Made by a program: the position numbers and the translations under genes
Shown here: one piece after another, positions 8,275-15,209 of the stretch
Layout of the letters: each line of letters opens with the position of its first letter
How positions within the stretch are numbered: position 1 is the first letter of the stretch
Source: CAZVIK01 sp964627045
Lineage (GTDB): Bacteria; Acidobacteriota; Terriglobia; Bryobacterales; Bryobacteraceae
DNA: 20,610 nt
Direction: 5' to 3'
Assembly (NCBI GenBank): GCA_964627045.1
Contig: CAZVIK010000056.1
Span: 1-20,610, forward strand
The notes under the pieces: generated by a model
Told to the model about the DNA's origin: nothing
The model's input: the letters and a program-made list of their open reading frames with translations, nothing else
The model's database searches: none

Positions 8275-8293
8275 ACGAAATGGGTTCGTTTTT
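8275..8293 (+). terminator. Possible weak terminator after the VWFA gene
   Basis: A 5-bp stem ACGAA/TTCGT (8275-8279 with 8285-8289) with a 5-nt loop ATGGG is followed by more T residues (8290-8293), 11 bp after the stop codon of the VWFA gene. The shape is that of an intrinsic terminator but the stem is short. It coincides with the first copy of the 14-bp repeat, so it may be part of a repeat element instead. Confidence 0.3.
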
Positions 8294-8346
8294 CAGCGAC
8301 TAAGCCTAGTATTATCAAATAATTGCCACCGAAAATGGGTTCGTTT
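8278..8346. repeat. Direct repeat AAATGGGTTCGTTT, two copies
   Basis: The 14-bp sequence AAATGGGTTCGTTT occurs at 8278-8291 and again at 8333-8346 (period 55 bp). Each copy holds a small inverted repeat (CGAA...TTCG). The copies lie in an A+T-rich spacer between convergent genes, the usual place for dispersed intergenic repeats. Function is not known from sequence. Confidence 0.7.
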
Positions 8347-8349
8347 GGT

Positions 8350-8401
8350 AAAAAAGCCCGTTGCGCGGTGATCAGCCGGGGAAGTTGGTCCGAGCGGGCT
8401 T
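8350..8401 (-). terminator. Candidate intrinsic terminator for the sigma/anti-sigma unit
   Basis: Read on the minus strand, AAGCCCG (8395-8401) pairs perfectly with CGGGCTT (8354-8360), and the run of T continues to 8350. The loop of 34 nt can fold further (GACCA with TGATC, one wobble pair). Stem followed by a U-tract is the form of a Rho-independent terminator, about 235 bp beyond the stop of the anti-sigma-like gene. Confidence 0.5.
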
Positions 8402-8636
8402 CGGCACCGGCCGTGCCTCTGTCTTGAAGATTAACAGAGCGGCGGGGTAGGCCGAGGCGAACAGAGCCTGGAAACGTCAGAGAAGTAAGGAGTTGGGTCT
8501 TTACGATAAGCGGTGATCACGTCCTGCCGCCCTGCGTCGCCGATGCCGCATGGAATGAACCCGACGGGCCGGGTCGCTAAGCTGCTGATTCTAATAATGG
8601 TGGCTAGCGTCGTGGCGCGCTCCGGTGCGGCGCTGC

Positions 8637-9806
8637 CTACGGGAGGCGGCGGAACTCGATTTCGAAAGGAACCTCTCGGAAGCTGCCGCTGATCGCCGCT
8701 TCTCCGTCGGGGATCTCGACATTCACCGGTGCGCCGGGCTTCACGTCCGCATCGAGCAGCGCGTGTCCGGCGATGGAGGTCACGCGCAGCCGTCCGGCCT
8801 CTTTCGGTTCGAACACCACGCGCAAGCGGTCGGTCTTCCGGAAGCCGGACTGCGCCGGGGCGGCGGTCCATTTCCCTTCGCTACCCGCCACTTCCAGGCG
8901 GTACGGGATCAGAGGTGCCGCCTCCGCCCGGAACGTGGCGCGCGCCGCGGCGGGAGCCACGCTCCCGGCCGCCAATCCTCCCGCGAGGCCGCCCACCACG
9001 CCGCCGGCGGGCGCCGGCCGCCGGGCCTCGGCCATTTCCGCCGGCTGAGGGGCGGGAACGGCTTTCGATTGCGCCTCATTTGACACTGCGCCTTCGGACC
9101 TCGCCACGCGGTCCGGCTCCACCGTTGCGGCGCCCGCGTCCGCCAAGGGCAGCCGCCTGGTGACCAGGGGAGGCCTGTTGTCCAGGGGCGGCATCGGCGG
9201 CACCTTCACCTCCGCCGCGACGACTTGTCCGGCTTCCGGCGTAGCCGAGGGCGGCGCCGGCTCCGTCGCGACCGTTTGGCCTTTCTCCGCGAATGCGAGG
9301 CTCTTGGTTTCGGTTTCTGTGGCGGGCATCGCCCGCGCCTCGTCTTGCGACGCGCCTTGGCGCGCGGCCTTGTCCGCCGGCGTTACGCCGGCGGCGTCCT
9401 TGGCCACATTCTCCGGCTCGGGGGCGGAAGGCAACGGTGGCTCGGGGACGCTGGACCGCATGGCGGTCAGCACCGGCACGGCGGGCGGCTTGTCGGGCGA
9501 CGGCCACACCAGCACGGTCAACAGGATGGCGGCCGCCGCCAGTCCGCCGGCCACGCCCCAGGCGGCCGGACGCCGCGTCCACGCCGCCAGCCACGCCCAC
9601 CGCGAGGGGGCGGTGTCCACGGCCGCCAGCAGCCGCGCGCGCGCCGCCGGATCGTCCAGCAGCTCTTTCAGGACCTGTTCGCGCGCCAGTTCGTCGAAGA
9701 GCGCCTGGTCTTCGAGGGCCGCCGCCATCAGCGCGCGCCGCTCCTCCGACGTGAGGATGCCGGCCGCGTACCCCCCGACGAGTTTGCGCGCCTCTTCCGG
9801 CCTCAT
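8637..9806 (-). CDS. Single-pass membrane protein, probable anti-sigma factor
   Basis: A 389-residue protein whose ATG overlaps the stop of the upstream sigma factor gene (ATGA, 9803-9806), the standard arrangement for a cognate anti-sigma factor. The N-terminal 80 residues are helical and cytoplasmic (MRPEEARKLVGGYAAGILTS, then EERRALMAAALEDQALFDEL). One membrane helix lies at about 82-101, preceded by Arg-Arg. A long Pro/Ala/Glu-rich, probably disordered extracytoplasmic stretch runs from about 103 to 290. A compact beta-type C-terminal domain at about 300-389 ends FEIEFRRLP. I see no His-x3-Cys-x2-Cys zinc anti-sigma motif and no cysteine at all, so this would be a non-zinc type. Role is inferred from context and topology; the C-terminal domain may be the sensor. 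Another possibility is a generic envelope protein cotranscribed with the sigma factor. Confidence 0.7.
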   Translation of the reverse strand: MRPEEARKLVGGYAAGILTSEERRALMAAALEDQALFDELAREQVLKELLDDPAARARLLAAVDTAPSRWAWLAAWTRRPAAWGVAGGLAAAAILLTVLVWPSPDKPPAVPVLTAMRSSVPEPPLPSAPEPENVAKDAAGVTPADKAARQGASQDEARAMPATETETKSLAFAEKGQTVATEPAPPSATPEAGQVVAAEVKVPPMPPLDNRPPLVTRRLPLADAGAATVEPDRVARSEGAVSNEAQSKAVPAPQPAEMAEARRPAPAGGVVGGLAGGLAAGSVAPAAARATFRAEAAPLIPYRLEVAGSEGKWTAAPAQSGFRKTDRLRVVFEPKEAGRLRVTSIAGHALLDADVKPGAPVNVEIPDGEAAISGSFREVPFEIEFRRLP

Positions 9807-10318
9807 CGCCTTGCCTCCCAGCCTCCTCCCAGCTTTTCAAGCAGTTGCTTGCGGCAGCGGAAATCCCAGGTGTAGACGGTGTTGATCGACGCCGCGCCCA
9901 GCGCCACCCGGATCTCCTCGAAGCCCTTCCCCTGCAATTTTAGCCGGAACATCTCGCGGCAGCGCCCTTCCAGCTTCCGCAACGCCGCGCCGAGCCTTTC
10001 GACCGTCTCGCGGCGCTCGGCCGTTTCGCTAGGGTCGGGCGCCGGATCGGCCAGCGGCAGCTCTTCGACCTGAGCCTGCCGGTCTTCGCCGCGCCGGTGC
10101 GCTTTACGCCAGAGCGCCGTCAGCTTGAAGCGCGCGATTTGCAGCCCGAGCGGCACCAGTTCCTCCATGGCCTCCACCGCGCCGTACTTGGTATGGAGCA
10201 GGAGCAGGACCTCCTGCGCGATATCCTCGGCCTGGTCTCTCGCTATATGGGATGCCGCGAAGCCGACGATTCTTTCGCGCAGTTTCTGGAGGGTCTGGTC
10301 GCTCGGCATCCGGCCCAT
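9803..10318 (-). CDS. ECF-type RNA polymerase sigma factor
   Basis: A 171-residue sigma70-family protein with only regions 2 and 4, the ECF layout. Region 2 at about 15-75 contains the core-binding DQAEDIAQEVLLLL and LGLQIARFKLTALWRK. A short acidic linker (about 80-105) follows, then region 4 at about 108-165 with LEGRCREMFRLKLQGKGFEE and the helix-turn-helix that ends TVYTWDFRCRKQLLEKL. In the cell it would direct RNA polymerase to a small regulon, held in check by the membrane protein whose start overlaps its stop. Two ATGs are possible, 10318 and 10309; neither has a strong Shine-Dalgarno, so the first is kept. It converges on the receptor/VWFA unit and diverges from the lactonase gene; either could be a target, but no shared promoter of ECF type was found. 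Confidence 0.85.
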   Translation of the reverse strand: MGRMPSDQTLQKLRERIVGFAASHIARDQAEDIAQEVLLLLHTKYGAVEAMEELVPLGLQIARFKLTALWRKAHRRGEDRQAQVEELPLADPAPDPSETAERRETVERLGAALRKLEGRCREMFRLKLQGKGFEEIRVALGAASINTVYTWDFRCRKQLLEKLGGGWEARR

Positions 10319-10328
10319 CCATTCTAAC
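10318..10328 (-). promoter_or_regulatory. GTTAGAATGGA box at the sigma factor start
   Basis: On the minus strand GTTAGAATGGA runs up to and includes the A of the sigma factor ATG. The same 11-mer lies before the divergent lactonase gene at 10710-10720. It contains TAGAAT, one mismatch from a consensus -10. Here it sits only 2 bp before the ATG, so as a -10 it would make the second ATG (10309) the better start. Confidence 0.35.
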
Positions 10329-10653
10329 GGGGAGGGGGACGGAGGTGGAGCCGGCCGCGGCTGCCCGTGTGCTTGGACTGGGGCCGCGATGGCTGCTTCC
10401 GGCTCGGCATTTGCGGCGCGTGCCGGAACGCGTCGCGCAGGGTTCCGATCTCACGGCCAAGGGACTCCACGCCCTGTGCGCACCCGTGCCGGCCACGCCG
10501 CAGCCTTAACCTCTTCCTCGATTCCGCCCGGCCGGCCCTTGTTCAGGGAAGCAGTCACGCCGGTGGCGGATGTGGAAGTCACCAACAGTAGACCGGCAGC
10601 AAATGGCAGGTAGGTTCCTTGTGAGTAGTGAGGCAAGAAGGGTTTCCCGGGGT

Positions 10654-10691
10654 CGCTCGCCAGGCGCATCGCAACCACTCCGCTCGCCAGG
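10654..10691. repeat. Direct repeat CGCTCGCCAGG, possible operator pair
   Basis: Two perfect 11-bp copies at 10654-10664 and 10681-10691, 27 bp apart, directly before the lactonase -10-like box. The second copy covers part of the -35 position. It may be a pair of regulator sites or chance similarity in GC-rich DNA. Confidence 0.35.
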
Positions 10692-10708
10692 AGCCTGCCG
10701 GAAGTGGC

Positions 10709-10720
10709 TGTTAGAATGGA
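10709..10720 (+). promoter_or_regulatory. Extended -10 type promoter candidate of the lactonase gene
   Basis: TGTTAGAAT (10709-10717) matches an extended -10 (TG-n-TAGAAT). It ends 6 bp before the ATG at 10724, placing the expected transcript start on or next to that ATG. The nearby GGAGG (10718-10722) is only 1 nt from the ATG, too close to act as a normal Shine-Dalgarno, and an in-frame TAG upstream rules out an earlier start. Confidence 0.4.
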
Positions 10721-10723
10721 GGG

Positions 10724-11713
10724 ATGGAAACACATCGACGCACGTTCTTGCGCGCCGCAGGCAATTCTCTGCTCGCTGGCGCCGCAACAGCATGGCGCGC
10801 CACGGCCCAGGCTCAGGCGCCGCCCGTGTCGTTTCCCGGCGTCCCCGATCCGCTCGAAGGCGGCGTAACGGCTATCGCGACGGGCTTCATCTGGACCGAA
10901 GGTCCCGTTTGGGTGGGCGGCGAGGATGGCCACCTGCTCTTCTCCGACGTGCCCGGCAACTGCATCTACAGTTGGGATGGAAAACGGACGACCGCGTTCC
11001 TCGCGCCATCCGGGTACAGCGGCTTTCCAATACCCACCACGTTGCGCGAAGCCGGCTCCAACGGCCTGGCGTTGGGTCGTGGCGGATTGCTGCTGGCCGA
11101 TAGTGGGACCCGAGCGCTGGCACGCGTGGACCTCGCCACGCGGCAAAAGGTGGTATTCGCCGACTCCTTCGGCGGGAAACGCTTCAACAGCCCGAACGAT
11201 CTCGTGGTCGCCCGGGACGGCTCGATCTACTTCACCGATCCCCCTTACGGCCTGACCGGTGTCCAGGAGTCGCCGCTTCGGGAGTTGCCGTTTACCGGCG
11301 TCTTCCGCGTGACGCCGGACAACCGGGTGCACTTGATCTCGGACAAGCTTTTCCCGAACGGCATCGCACTGTCGCCGGATAATCGTATTCTCTATGTCAC
11401 GGACACTTCTGGGTGGGTGGCGATCGACCTGGATGCCTCCGGCATGCCGGCCGGGCAGCGGCAGTTGGTTGCCAGCAGCAAAGTCGGGGGCGCGCGCGGT
11501 GACGGAATGAAGGCGGACTCCGCCGGTAACATCTGGACGAGCGGGAGAGGCGGAATCTACGTCTTTTCTCCACAGGGCGAACACATCGGCTTCGTCCCAA
11601 TCGCCGGCCGCGTCTCGAACTGCGCGTTCGGCCCCGGCGGGTACCTTTACGTCACCAACGACACACAGGTTGTCCGCGGCCGCATACGCGCGGACTTTCC
11701 CGGCGGCCGCTGA
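10724..11713 (+). CDS. Tat-exported SMP-30/gluconolactonase-family protein
   Basis: A 329-residue six-bladed beta-propeller of the SMP-30/gluconolactonase/LRE family, likely a metal-dependent lactonase acting on sugar lactones outside the cytoplasm. The N-terminus METHRRTFLRAAG is a twin-arginine signal with a cut site near AQA (about residue 30). Expected metal ligands are present: Glu59 in TEGPVW, Asn158 in NSPNDLVV, Asn212 in FPNGIALSPD and Asp260 in GDGMKAD. Repeated blade motifs such as DGSIYFTDPPYG are clear. The exact substrate cannot be told from sequence; family members include gluconolactonases and organophosphate-type hydrolases. The ATG is fixed by an in-frame stop just upstream. 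It stands alone between the divergent sigma factor and the downstream ribosomal genes. Confidence 0.88.
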   Translation: METHRRTFLRAAGNSLLAGAATAWRATAQAQAPPVSFPGVPDPLEGGVTAIATGFIWTEGPVWVGGEDGHLLFSDVPGNCIYSWDGKRTTAFLAPSGYSGFPIPTTLREAGSNGLALGRGGLLLADSGTRALARVDLATRQKVVFADSFGGKRFNSPNDLVVARDGSIYFTDPPYGLTGVQESPLRELPFTGVFRVTPDNRVHLISDKLFPNGIALSPDNRILYVTDTSGWVAIDLDASGMPAGQRQLVASSKVGGARGDGMKADSAGNIWTSGRGGIYVFSPQGEHIGFVPIAGRVSNCAFGPGGYLYVTNDTQVVRGRIRADFPGGR

Positions 11714-11829
11714 TCGGATACGGTCCGCGGTATTCGGCAGGTTCGTCTCCATCGCCGGCGTCCCCAACTCGGCGGGGTGCTTCCCGCCGGGCGGCCCCGG
11801 ATGCCGCGCGGGCCCCGCGCCCCCGCCGT

Positions 11830-11858
11830 TTGACTTCGGGTGCGCGGTCCGGTAATCT
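11830..11858 (+). promoter_or_regulatory. Sigma70-type promoter of rplM-rpsI
   Basis: TTGACT (11830-11835), a 17-bp spacer and TAATCT (11853-11858) lie 42 bp before the rplM ATG. Spacing is optimal and the -35 has one mismatch. A purine-rich AGAGGAAGAG (11884-11893) before the ATG provides the ribosome binding site. Confidence 0.7.
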
Positions 11859-11900
11859 TAGATATTTGTAGCGGTTGAGAAGAAGAGGAAGAGTCTGTCC

Positions 11901-12338
11901 ATGAGCACCCAATTCCCCTCCGGGAACGAGATCAAGCGGGACTGGTACCTCATCGACGCCGAAAACGCGGTCCTCGGCCGGCTGGCCAGCCAGGCTGCGT
12001 GGATGTTGATGGGGAAGCACAAGCCCACCTACACGCCGTTCCTGGATACGGGCGATCACATCGTCGTTATCAACGCCGCCAAAGTGCGGCTCACTGGCAA
12101 AAAGGAAGAGCAGAAGATCTATCGCCATCACACCGGCTACCAGGGCGGATTGCGCGAAATCAGCGCCGCCAAACTCCGCGCCAAGAGCCCGGTGAAGATG
12201 ATCGAGTCCGCCGTGGCGGGAATGCTGCCCAAGACCAAGCTGGGCAAGCACATGATCAAGAAGCTCAAGGTCTACGCCGGGGCGCAGCACCGCCAGCAGG
12301 CGCAGAAGCCGGTTCAAATTCCCGTGGCCGGGCGTTAG
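11901..12338 (+). CDS. rplM: Large ribosomal subunit protein L13
   Basis: 145 residues, the usual length plus a short N-terminal extension. Family motifs are clear: WYLIDAENAVLGRLAS near the start, LMGKHKPTYTPFLDTGDHIV in the middle, then YRHHTGYQGG and GMLPKTKLGKHM. L13 binds 23S rRNA early in 50S assembly. The start is supported by AGAGGAAGAG upstream. It is followed after 23 bp by rpsI, the nearly universal L13-S9 operon, and it is the first gene of a long same-strand run of translation genes. Confidence 0.98.
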   Translation: MSTQFPSGNEIKRDWYLIDAENAVLGRLASQAAWMLMGKHKPTYTPFLDTGDHIVVINAAKVRLTGKKEEQKIYRHHTGYQGGLREISAAKLRAKSPVKMIESAVAGMLPKTKLGKHMIKKLKVYAGAQHRQQAQKPVQIPVAGR

Positions 12339-12361
12339 AGAAGCAATAGAGAGGATTCCGA

Positions 12362-12760
12362 GTGGCAGCCAGTCAAAGTCAGCAATTGGGTACCGGGCGC
12401 CGGCGCTGCGCGGTGGCGCGGGTATTTCTCCGTCCCGGCAAGGGTCAAATCACGGTCAACGACCGCGAGTTCGAAAGCTACTTTCCGACCGAAGCGGCCC
12501 GCAGTCTGGTGCGCCAGCCCCTGCTGGCCACCGAGACCGCCGACAAGTTCGACGTCCTGATCACGGCCAGCGGCGGCGGGCTCAAAGGGCAGGCGGGCGC
12601 GGCGCGCCTGGGCATCGCCCGCGCGTTGATCGAGTTCAATTCCGAATTGCGGCCGAAGCTGAAGGAACTCGGCTTCCTGACCCGCGATCCGCGCAGCCAC
12701 GAGCGCAAGAAGTACGGCCAGAAGGGCGCGCGCAAACGGTTCCAGTTCTCCAAGCGGTAA
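12362..12760 (+). CDS. rpsI: Small ribosomal subunit protein S9
   Basis: 132 residues with a GTG start preceded by GAGAGG. It shows TGRRRCAVARVFLRPGKGQI at the N-terminus, QAGAARLGIARAL in the middle, and the basic C-terminus DPRSHERKKYGQKGARKRFQ ending KR, whose tail contacts P-site tRNA in the ribosome. It is the second gene of the rplM-rpsI operon. The first 8 residues (MAASQSQQ) before the conserved part are variable in the family. Confidence 0.98.
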   Translation: MAASQSQQLGTGRRRCAVARVFLRPGKGQITVNDREFESYFPTEAARSLVRQPLLATETADKFDVLITASGGGLKGQAGAARLGIARALIEFNSELRPKLKELGFLTRDPRSHERKKYGQKGARKRFQFSKR

Positions 12761-12786
12761 CCCCGCCTGGTTGTTTGGATGCCCGC

Positions 12787-12816
12787 CTCCCCGCCGGATT
12801 CGCATCCCGCGGGGAG
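12787..12816 (+). promoter_or_regulatory. GC-rich hairpin in the rpsI-rpsB spacer
   Basis: CTCCCCGC (12787-12794) pairs perfectly with GCGGGGAG (12809-12816) around a 14-nt loop. No T-run follows, so it is not a typical intrinsic terminator. It could be an RNA-processing, mRNA-stabilising or S2-leader element in the 148-bp spacer. Confidence 0.45.
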
Positions 12817-12898
12817 CAGGCGTCCCTGGCAGTGAAACTCAGCCGCACCGGTAAATCTCGTTTGGACGACCCGTGCGGCGCAGCCGCCCAAAAGGCCC

Positions 12899-12904
12899 AG
12901 GAGG
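12899..12904 (+). promoter_or_regulatory. Strong Shine-Dalgarno fixing a TTG start for rpsB
   Basis: AGGAGG ends 4 nt before an in-frame TTG at 12909. The next ATG (12924) would be 19 nt away and would cut into the conserved S2 N-terminus, so TTG is the better start. Confidence 0.7.
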
Positions 12905-12908
12905 CATT

Positions 12909-13799
12909 TTGCCCTCGATTTCGATGAAAGAACTGCTCGAAGCCGGCGTTCACTTCGGGCACCAGACCAAGCGCTGGAATCCCAAGATGAAGGAATACAT
13001 CTTCGGGGAACGCAACGGGATCTACATCGTAGACCTCCAGAAGACGCTGAAGCTGTTCAAGGACGCCATGCGTTTCCTGGGTGAGGCCGCCTCACAGGGC
13101 AAGACCGTCCTGTTCGTAGGCACCAAGCGCCAGGCGCAGGAAGCCATCGCCGAAGAGGCGCGGCGCTGCGGCATGTTCTTCGTGAACCAGCGCTGGCTGG
13201 GCGGCCTGCTCACCAACATGGTGACGGTGCAGAAGTCGATTAAGCGCCTGAAGATGCTGGACGCCATGGCCACGTCGGGCGACTGGGAAGGCCGTCCGAA
13301 GAAGGAAATCATCCGCCTGGAGCGCGAACGCAAGCACCTGCTGCAGAACCTGGACGGCATCAAGGACATGAACCGGCTGCCGGACGTGCTTTTCGTGGTC
13401 GATTCCAGCAAGGAAGCCATCGCCGTCAAGGAAGCCCGCAAGCTGGGAATCCCGGTGGTGGCGGTGGTGGACACCAACTGCGACCCGGACGAAGTCGACT
13501 ACGTGATCCCCGGCAACGACGACGCACTGCGGGCGATCCGGCTGTTCACCAACAAAGTTGCCGACGCCGTGATTGAAGGCAAGGCCCTGGCCACCGAACA
13601 GGAATTCACCGCCGAGCGGATCATCTCCGACGAGACGCCGCCCGAGGAGATCCCCGAGTACACGCAGTACGTGGACCCGCGCTACTCAGAGCAGTTGATG
13701 GCCGAGAGCATCCCGGACGAGGATTTGCCCTCGGTGTCGCTGCCGCGCGAGAACCCGGCGATTCAGGGCGTGGAGCCCGCCTCGGGTTCGGGGAACTAA
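12909..13799 (+). CDS. rpsB: Small ribosomal subunit protein S2
   Basis: 296 residues from the TTG start, giving MPSISMKELLEAGVHFGHQT, which aligns with the usual S2 N-terminus. Further motifs are RWNPKMKEYIFGERNGIYII-like (here IYIVDLQKT), VLFVGTKRQAQ, NQRWLGGLLTNMVTVQKSIK, and VVAVVDTNCDPDEVDYVIPG with NDDALRAIRL. S2 joins the 30S subunit late and supports S1 binding. The protein runs about 50 residues past the S2 core as an acidic, Pro-rich tail (about 245-296), longer than in E. coli. rpsB is followed by tsf, pyrH and frr, the widely conserved order. A GTG further upstream (12873) is in frame but has no site and no conserved residues. Confidence 0.97.
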   Translation: MPSISMKELLEAGVHFGHQTKRWNPKMKEYIFGERNGIYIVDLQKTLKLFKDAMRFLGEAASQGKTVLFVGTKRQAQEAIAEEARRCGMFFVNQRWLGGLLTNMVTVQKSIKRLKMLDAMATSGDWEGRPKKEIIRLERERKHLLQNLDGIKDMNRLPDVLFVVDSSKEAIAVKEARKLGIPVVAVVDTNCDPDEVDYVIPGNDDALRAIRLFTNKVADAVIEGKALATEQEFTAERIISDETPPEEIPEYTQYVDPRYSEQLMAESIPDEDLPSVSLPRENPAIQGVEPASGSGN

Positions 13800-13859
13800 C
13801 GCAGGCCGCCTCGACCGGGCCGGCCGGCGTGGACGCAATTTGACTGTCAGGAGAGGACT

Positions 13860-14471
13860 ATGGCGGAAATCACGACACAACTGGTGAAAGAGCTTCGGGA
13901 GCGTACCGGCGCCGGCATGATGGAGTGCAAGCGCGCGCTGGAGGAGGCCAAGGGCGATCTGGCCGAAGCCGAAGTCGTACTGCGCAAGCGCGGCATCGCC
14001 GCCGCCACCAAGAAAGCCGCCCGCGCCACGCGGCAGGGCGTCATCTCGGCCTACATCCACCCGGGTTCGCAGCTCGGCGTCATGATCGAAGTCAACTGCG
14101 AATCCGACTTTGTGGCGCGCACCGAGGACTTCCTGGGCCTGGTGCACGACGTGGCCATGCAGATCGCGGCGCTCGACCCGCGCTTCATCCGGCGCGAAGA
14201 TGTCACCCCCGAGATTCTCCAGAAAGAGCGGGAGATCCAGAAGGAACGCGCCATCAACGAAGGCAAGACGCCGCAGGTGGCCGAGAAGATGGTCGAAGGC
14301 CGCATGAACAAGTTCTTCGAGGAGTGCTGCTTGTACGAGCAGCCCTTCATCAAGGACGGCTCGATCACCATTGGGCAGCTCATCGCGACCAAGATCGCCA
14401 AGATCGGCGAGAACATCACCGTGGCGCGCTTCGTGCGCTTCAAGGTGGGCGACACGGCGGCCGCCGAGTAG
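13860..14471 (+). CDS. tsf: Elongation factor Ts, short form
   Basis: Nucleotide exchange factor that regenerates EF-Tu-GTP. 203 residues, the compact form with one core subdomain, compared with about 283 in E. coli. The N-terminal UBA-like part contains LVKELRERTGAGMMECKRAL and GDLAEAEVVLRKRG; the core contains GVMIEVNCESDFVARTEDF. A single dimer-like region near the C-terminus ends KIGENITVARFVRFKVGD. AGGAGAGGA precedes the ATG. It lies 60 bp after rpsB and 21 bp before pyrH. Confidence 0.97.
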   Translation: MAEITTQLVKELRERTGAGMMECKRALEEAKGDLAEAEVVLRKRGIAAATKKAARATRQGVISAYIHPGSQLGVMIEVNCESDFVARTEDFLGLVHDVAMQIAALDPRFIRREDVTPEILQKEREIQKERAINEGKTPQVAEKMVEGRMNKFFEECCLYEQPFIKDGSITIGQLIATKIAKIGENITVARFVRFKVGDTAAAE

Positions 14472-14492
14472 CCGCACACCGGGAGGCTCTCC

Positions 14493-15203
14493 ATGCCTCG
14501 CTTCCATCGAATTCTGTTGAAGCTCAGCGGCGAGGCCCTGGCCGGACAGGCCGGCTTCGGCCTCGACCCGGAACGCGTCGCGGCGCTGGCGGGGGAAGTC
14601 GCCTCGGCGGCGGCGGCCGGTTGCGGGATCGGCGTGGTCATCGGCGGGGGCAACATCTTCCGGGGCGTGGCCCCGGCGGCCCGCAAGATGGACCGCGTGG
14701 CGGCGGACCACATGGGGATGCTGGCGACGGTGATCAACGCGCTGGCGTTCCGCGACGCGCTGGAATCGGCCGGCGCGGCGGCGCGCGTGCTGTCGGCCAT
14801 CGAAATGCGCCAGGTAGCCGAACCCTACACGCGGGGGCGTGCCTTGCGCCACCTGGAGAAAGGCCGCGTGGTGCTGGTGGCGGGCGGAACCTCGAACCCG
14901 TATTTTTCGACCGACACCGCGGCCGCGCTGCGCGCCCTGGAGTTGAAGGCCGAGTTGCTGGCCAAGGCCACGCGCGTGGACGGCGTGTATGACAAGGACC
15001 CGTTGAAGCACGCCGATGCGGTCCTATTTCCGGAGATCTCCTATACCGAGGTTCTGGCCCGGTCGCTGGCGGTGATGGACGCGACCTCGATCGCCATGTG
15101 CCGCGACAACGCGTTGCCGGTGGCGGTTTTCAATCTGAACGTGCCGGGCAATATAATGCGTGTAACGATGGGCGAGACGGTCGGAACTCGAATTCGCCCC
15201 TGA
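14493..15203 (+). CDS. pyrH: Uridylate kinase (UMP kinase)
   Basis: Phosphorylates UMP to UDP with ATP, the bacterial hexameric enzyme of the amino-acid-kinase fold. 236 residues with KLSGEAL (10-16), VVIGGGNIFRG (48-58), DHMGMLATVINALA, the UMP/ATP site GGTSNPYFSTDTAAALRA, KATRVDGVYDKDP, and the C-terminal VPGNIMRVTMGETVGT. Every landmark is intact. A GGGAGG site precedes the ATG. It is tightly packed: 21 bp after tsf and 6 bp before frr, whose ribosome binding site overlaps its stop. Confidence 0.97.
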   Translation: MPRFHRILLKLSGEALAGQAGFGLDPERVAALAGEVASAAAAGCGIGVVIGGGNIFRGVAPAARKMDRVAADHMGMLATVINALAFRDALESAGAAARVLSAIEMRQVAEPYTRGRALRHLEKGRVVLVAGGTSNPYFSTDTAAALRALELKAELLAKATRVDGVYDKDPLKHADAVLFPEISYTEVLARSLAVMDATSIAMCRDNALPVAVFNLNVPGNIMRVTMGETVGTRIRP

Positions 15204-15209
15204 GGTCAT

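Larger units (their letters stand above)
8264..8636. other. Convergent intergenic region without a supported gene
   Basis: Separates the 3' ends of the plus-strand receptor/VWFA unit and the minus-strand sigma/anti-sigma unit. Its left 100 bp is clearly richer in A+T than the surroundings and holds a duplicated 14-bp element plus terminator-like hairpins. From about 8402 to 8636 I see no coding frame with family character; the frames present read as shadows. Confidence 0.6.
10319..10723. other. Divergent intergenic region, sigma factor / lactonase
   Basis: 405 bp between two divergent genes. It holds an 11-bp box GTTAGAATGGA at both ends in inverted orientation and a direct repeat CGCTCGCCAGG (10654-10664 and 10681-10691) just before the lactonase gene. 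Open frames crossing it on either strand lack family character, and I treat them as chance frames. Confidence 0.55.

Noticed and set aside
8431..8871. 146-codon minus-strand frame overlapping the end of the anti-sigma-like gene
   Set aside because: Same-strand frame in another phase, Arg-rich, no start-site support and no family character.
10451..11767. 438-codon minus-strand frame across the lactonase gene and its upstream gap
   Set aside because: Most of it is antisense to a well-supported beta-propeller gene; the part in the gap shows no family motif.
11771..11788. GGCGGG/CCCGCC hairpin after the lactonase gene as a terminator
   Set aside because: Short stem in very G+C-rich DNA and no T-run; could be chance.
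15129..15157. TTCAAT-17-TATAAT inside the end of pyrH as a promoter for frr
   Set aside because: The TATAAT arises from codons of the conserved PyrH motif GNIMRV, and the -35 matches poorly; protein constraint explains it.
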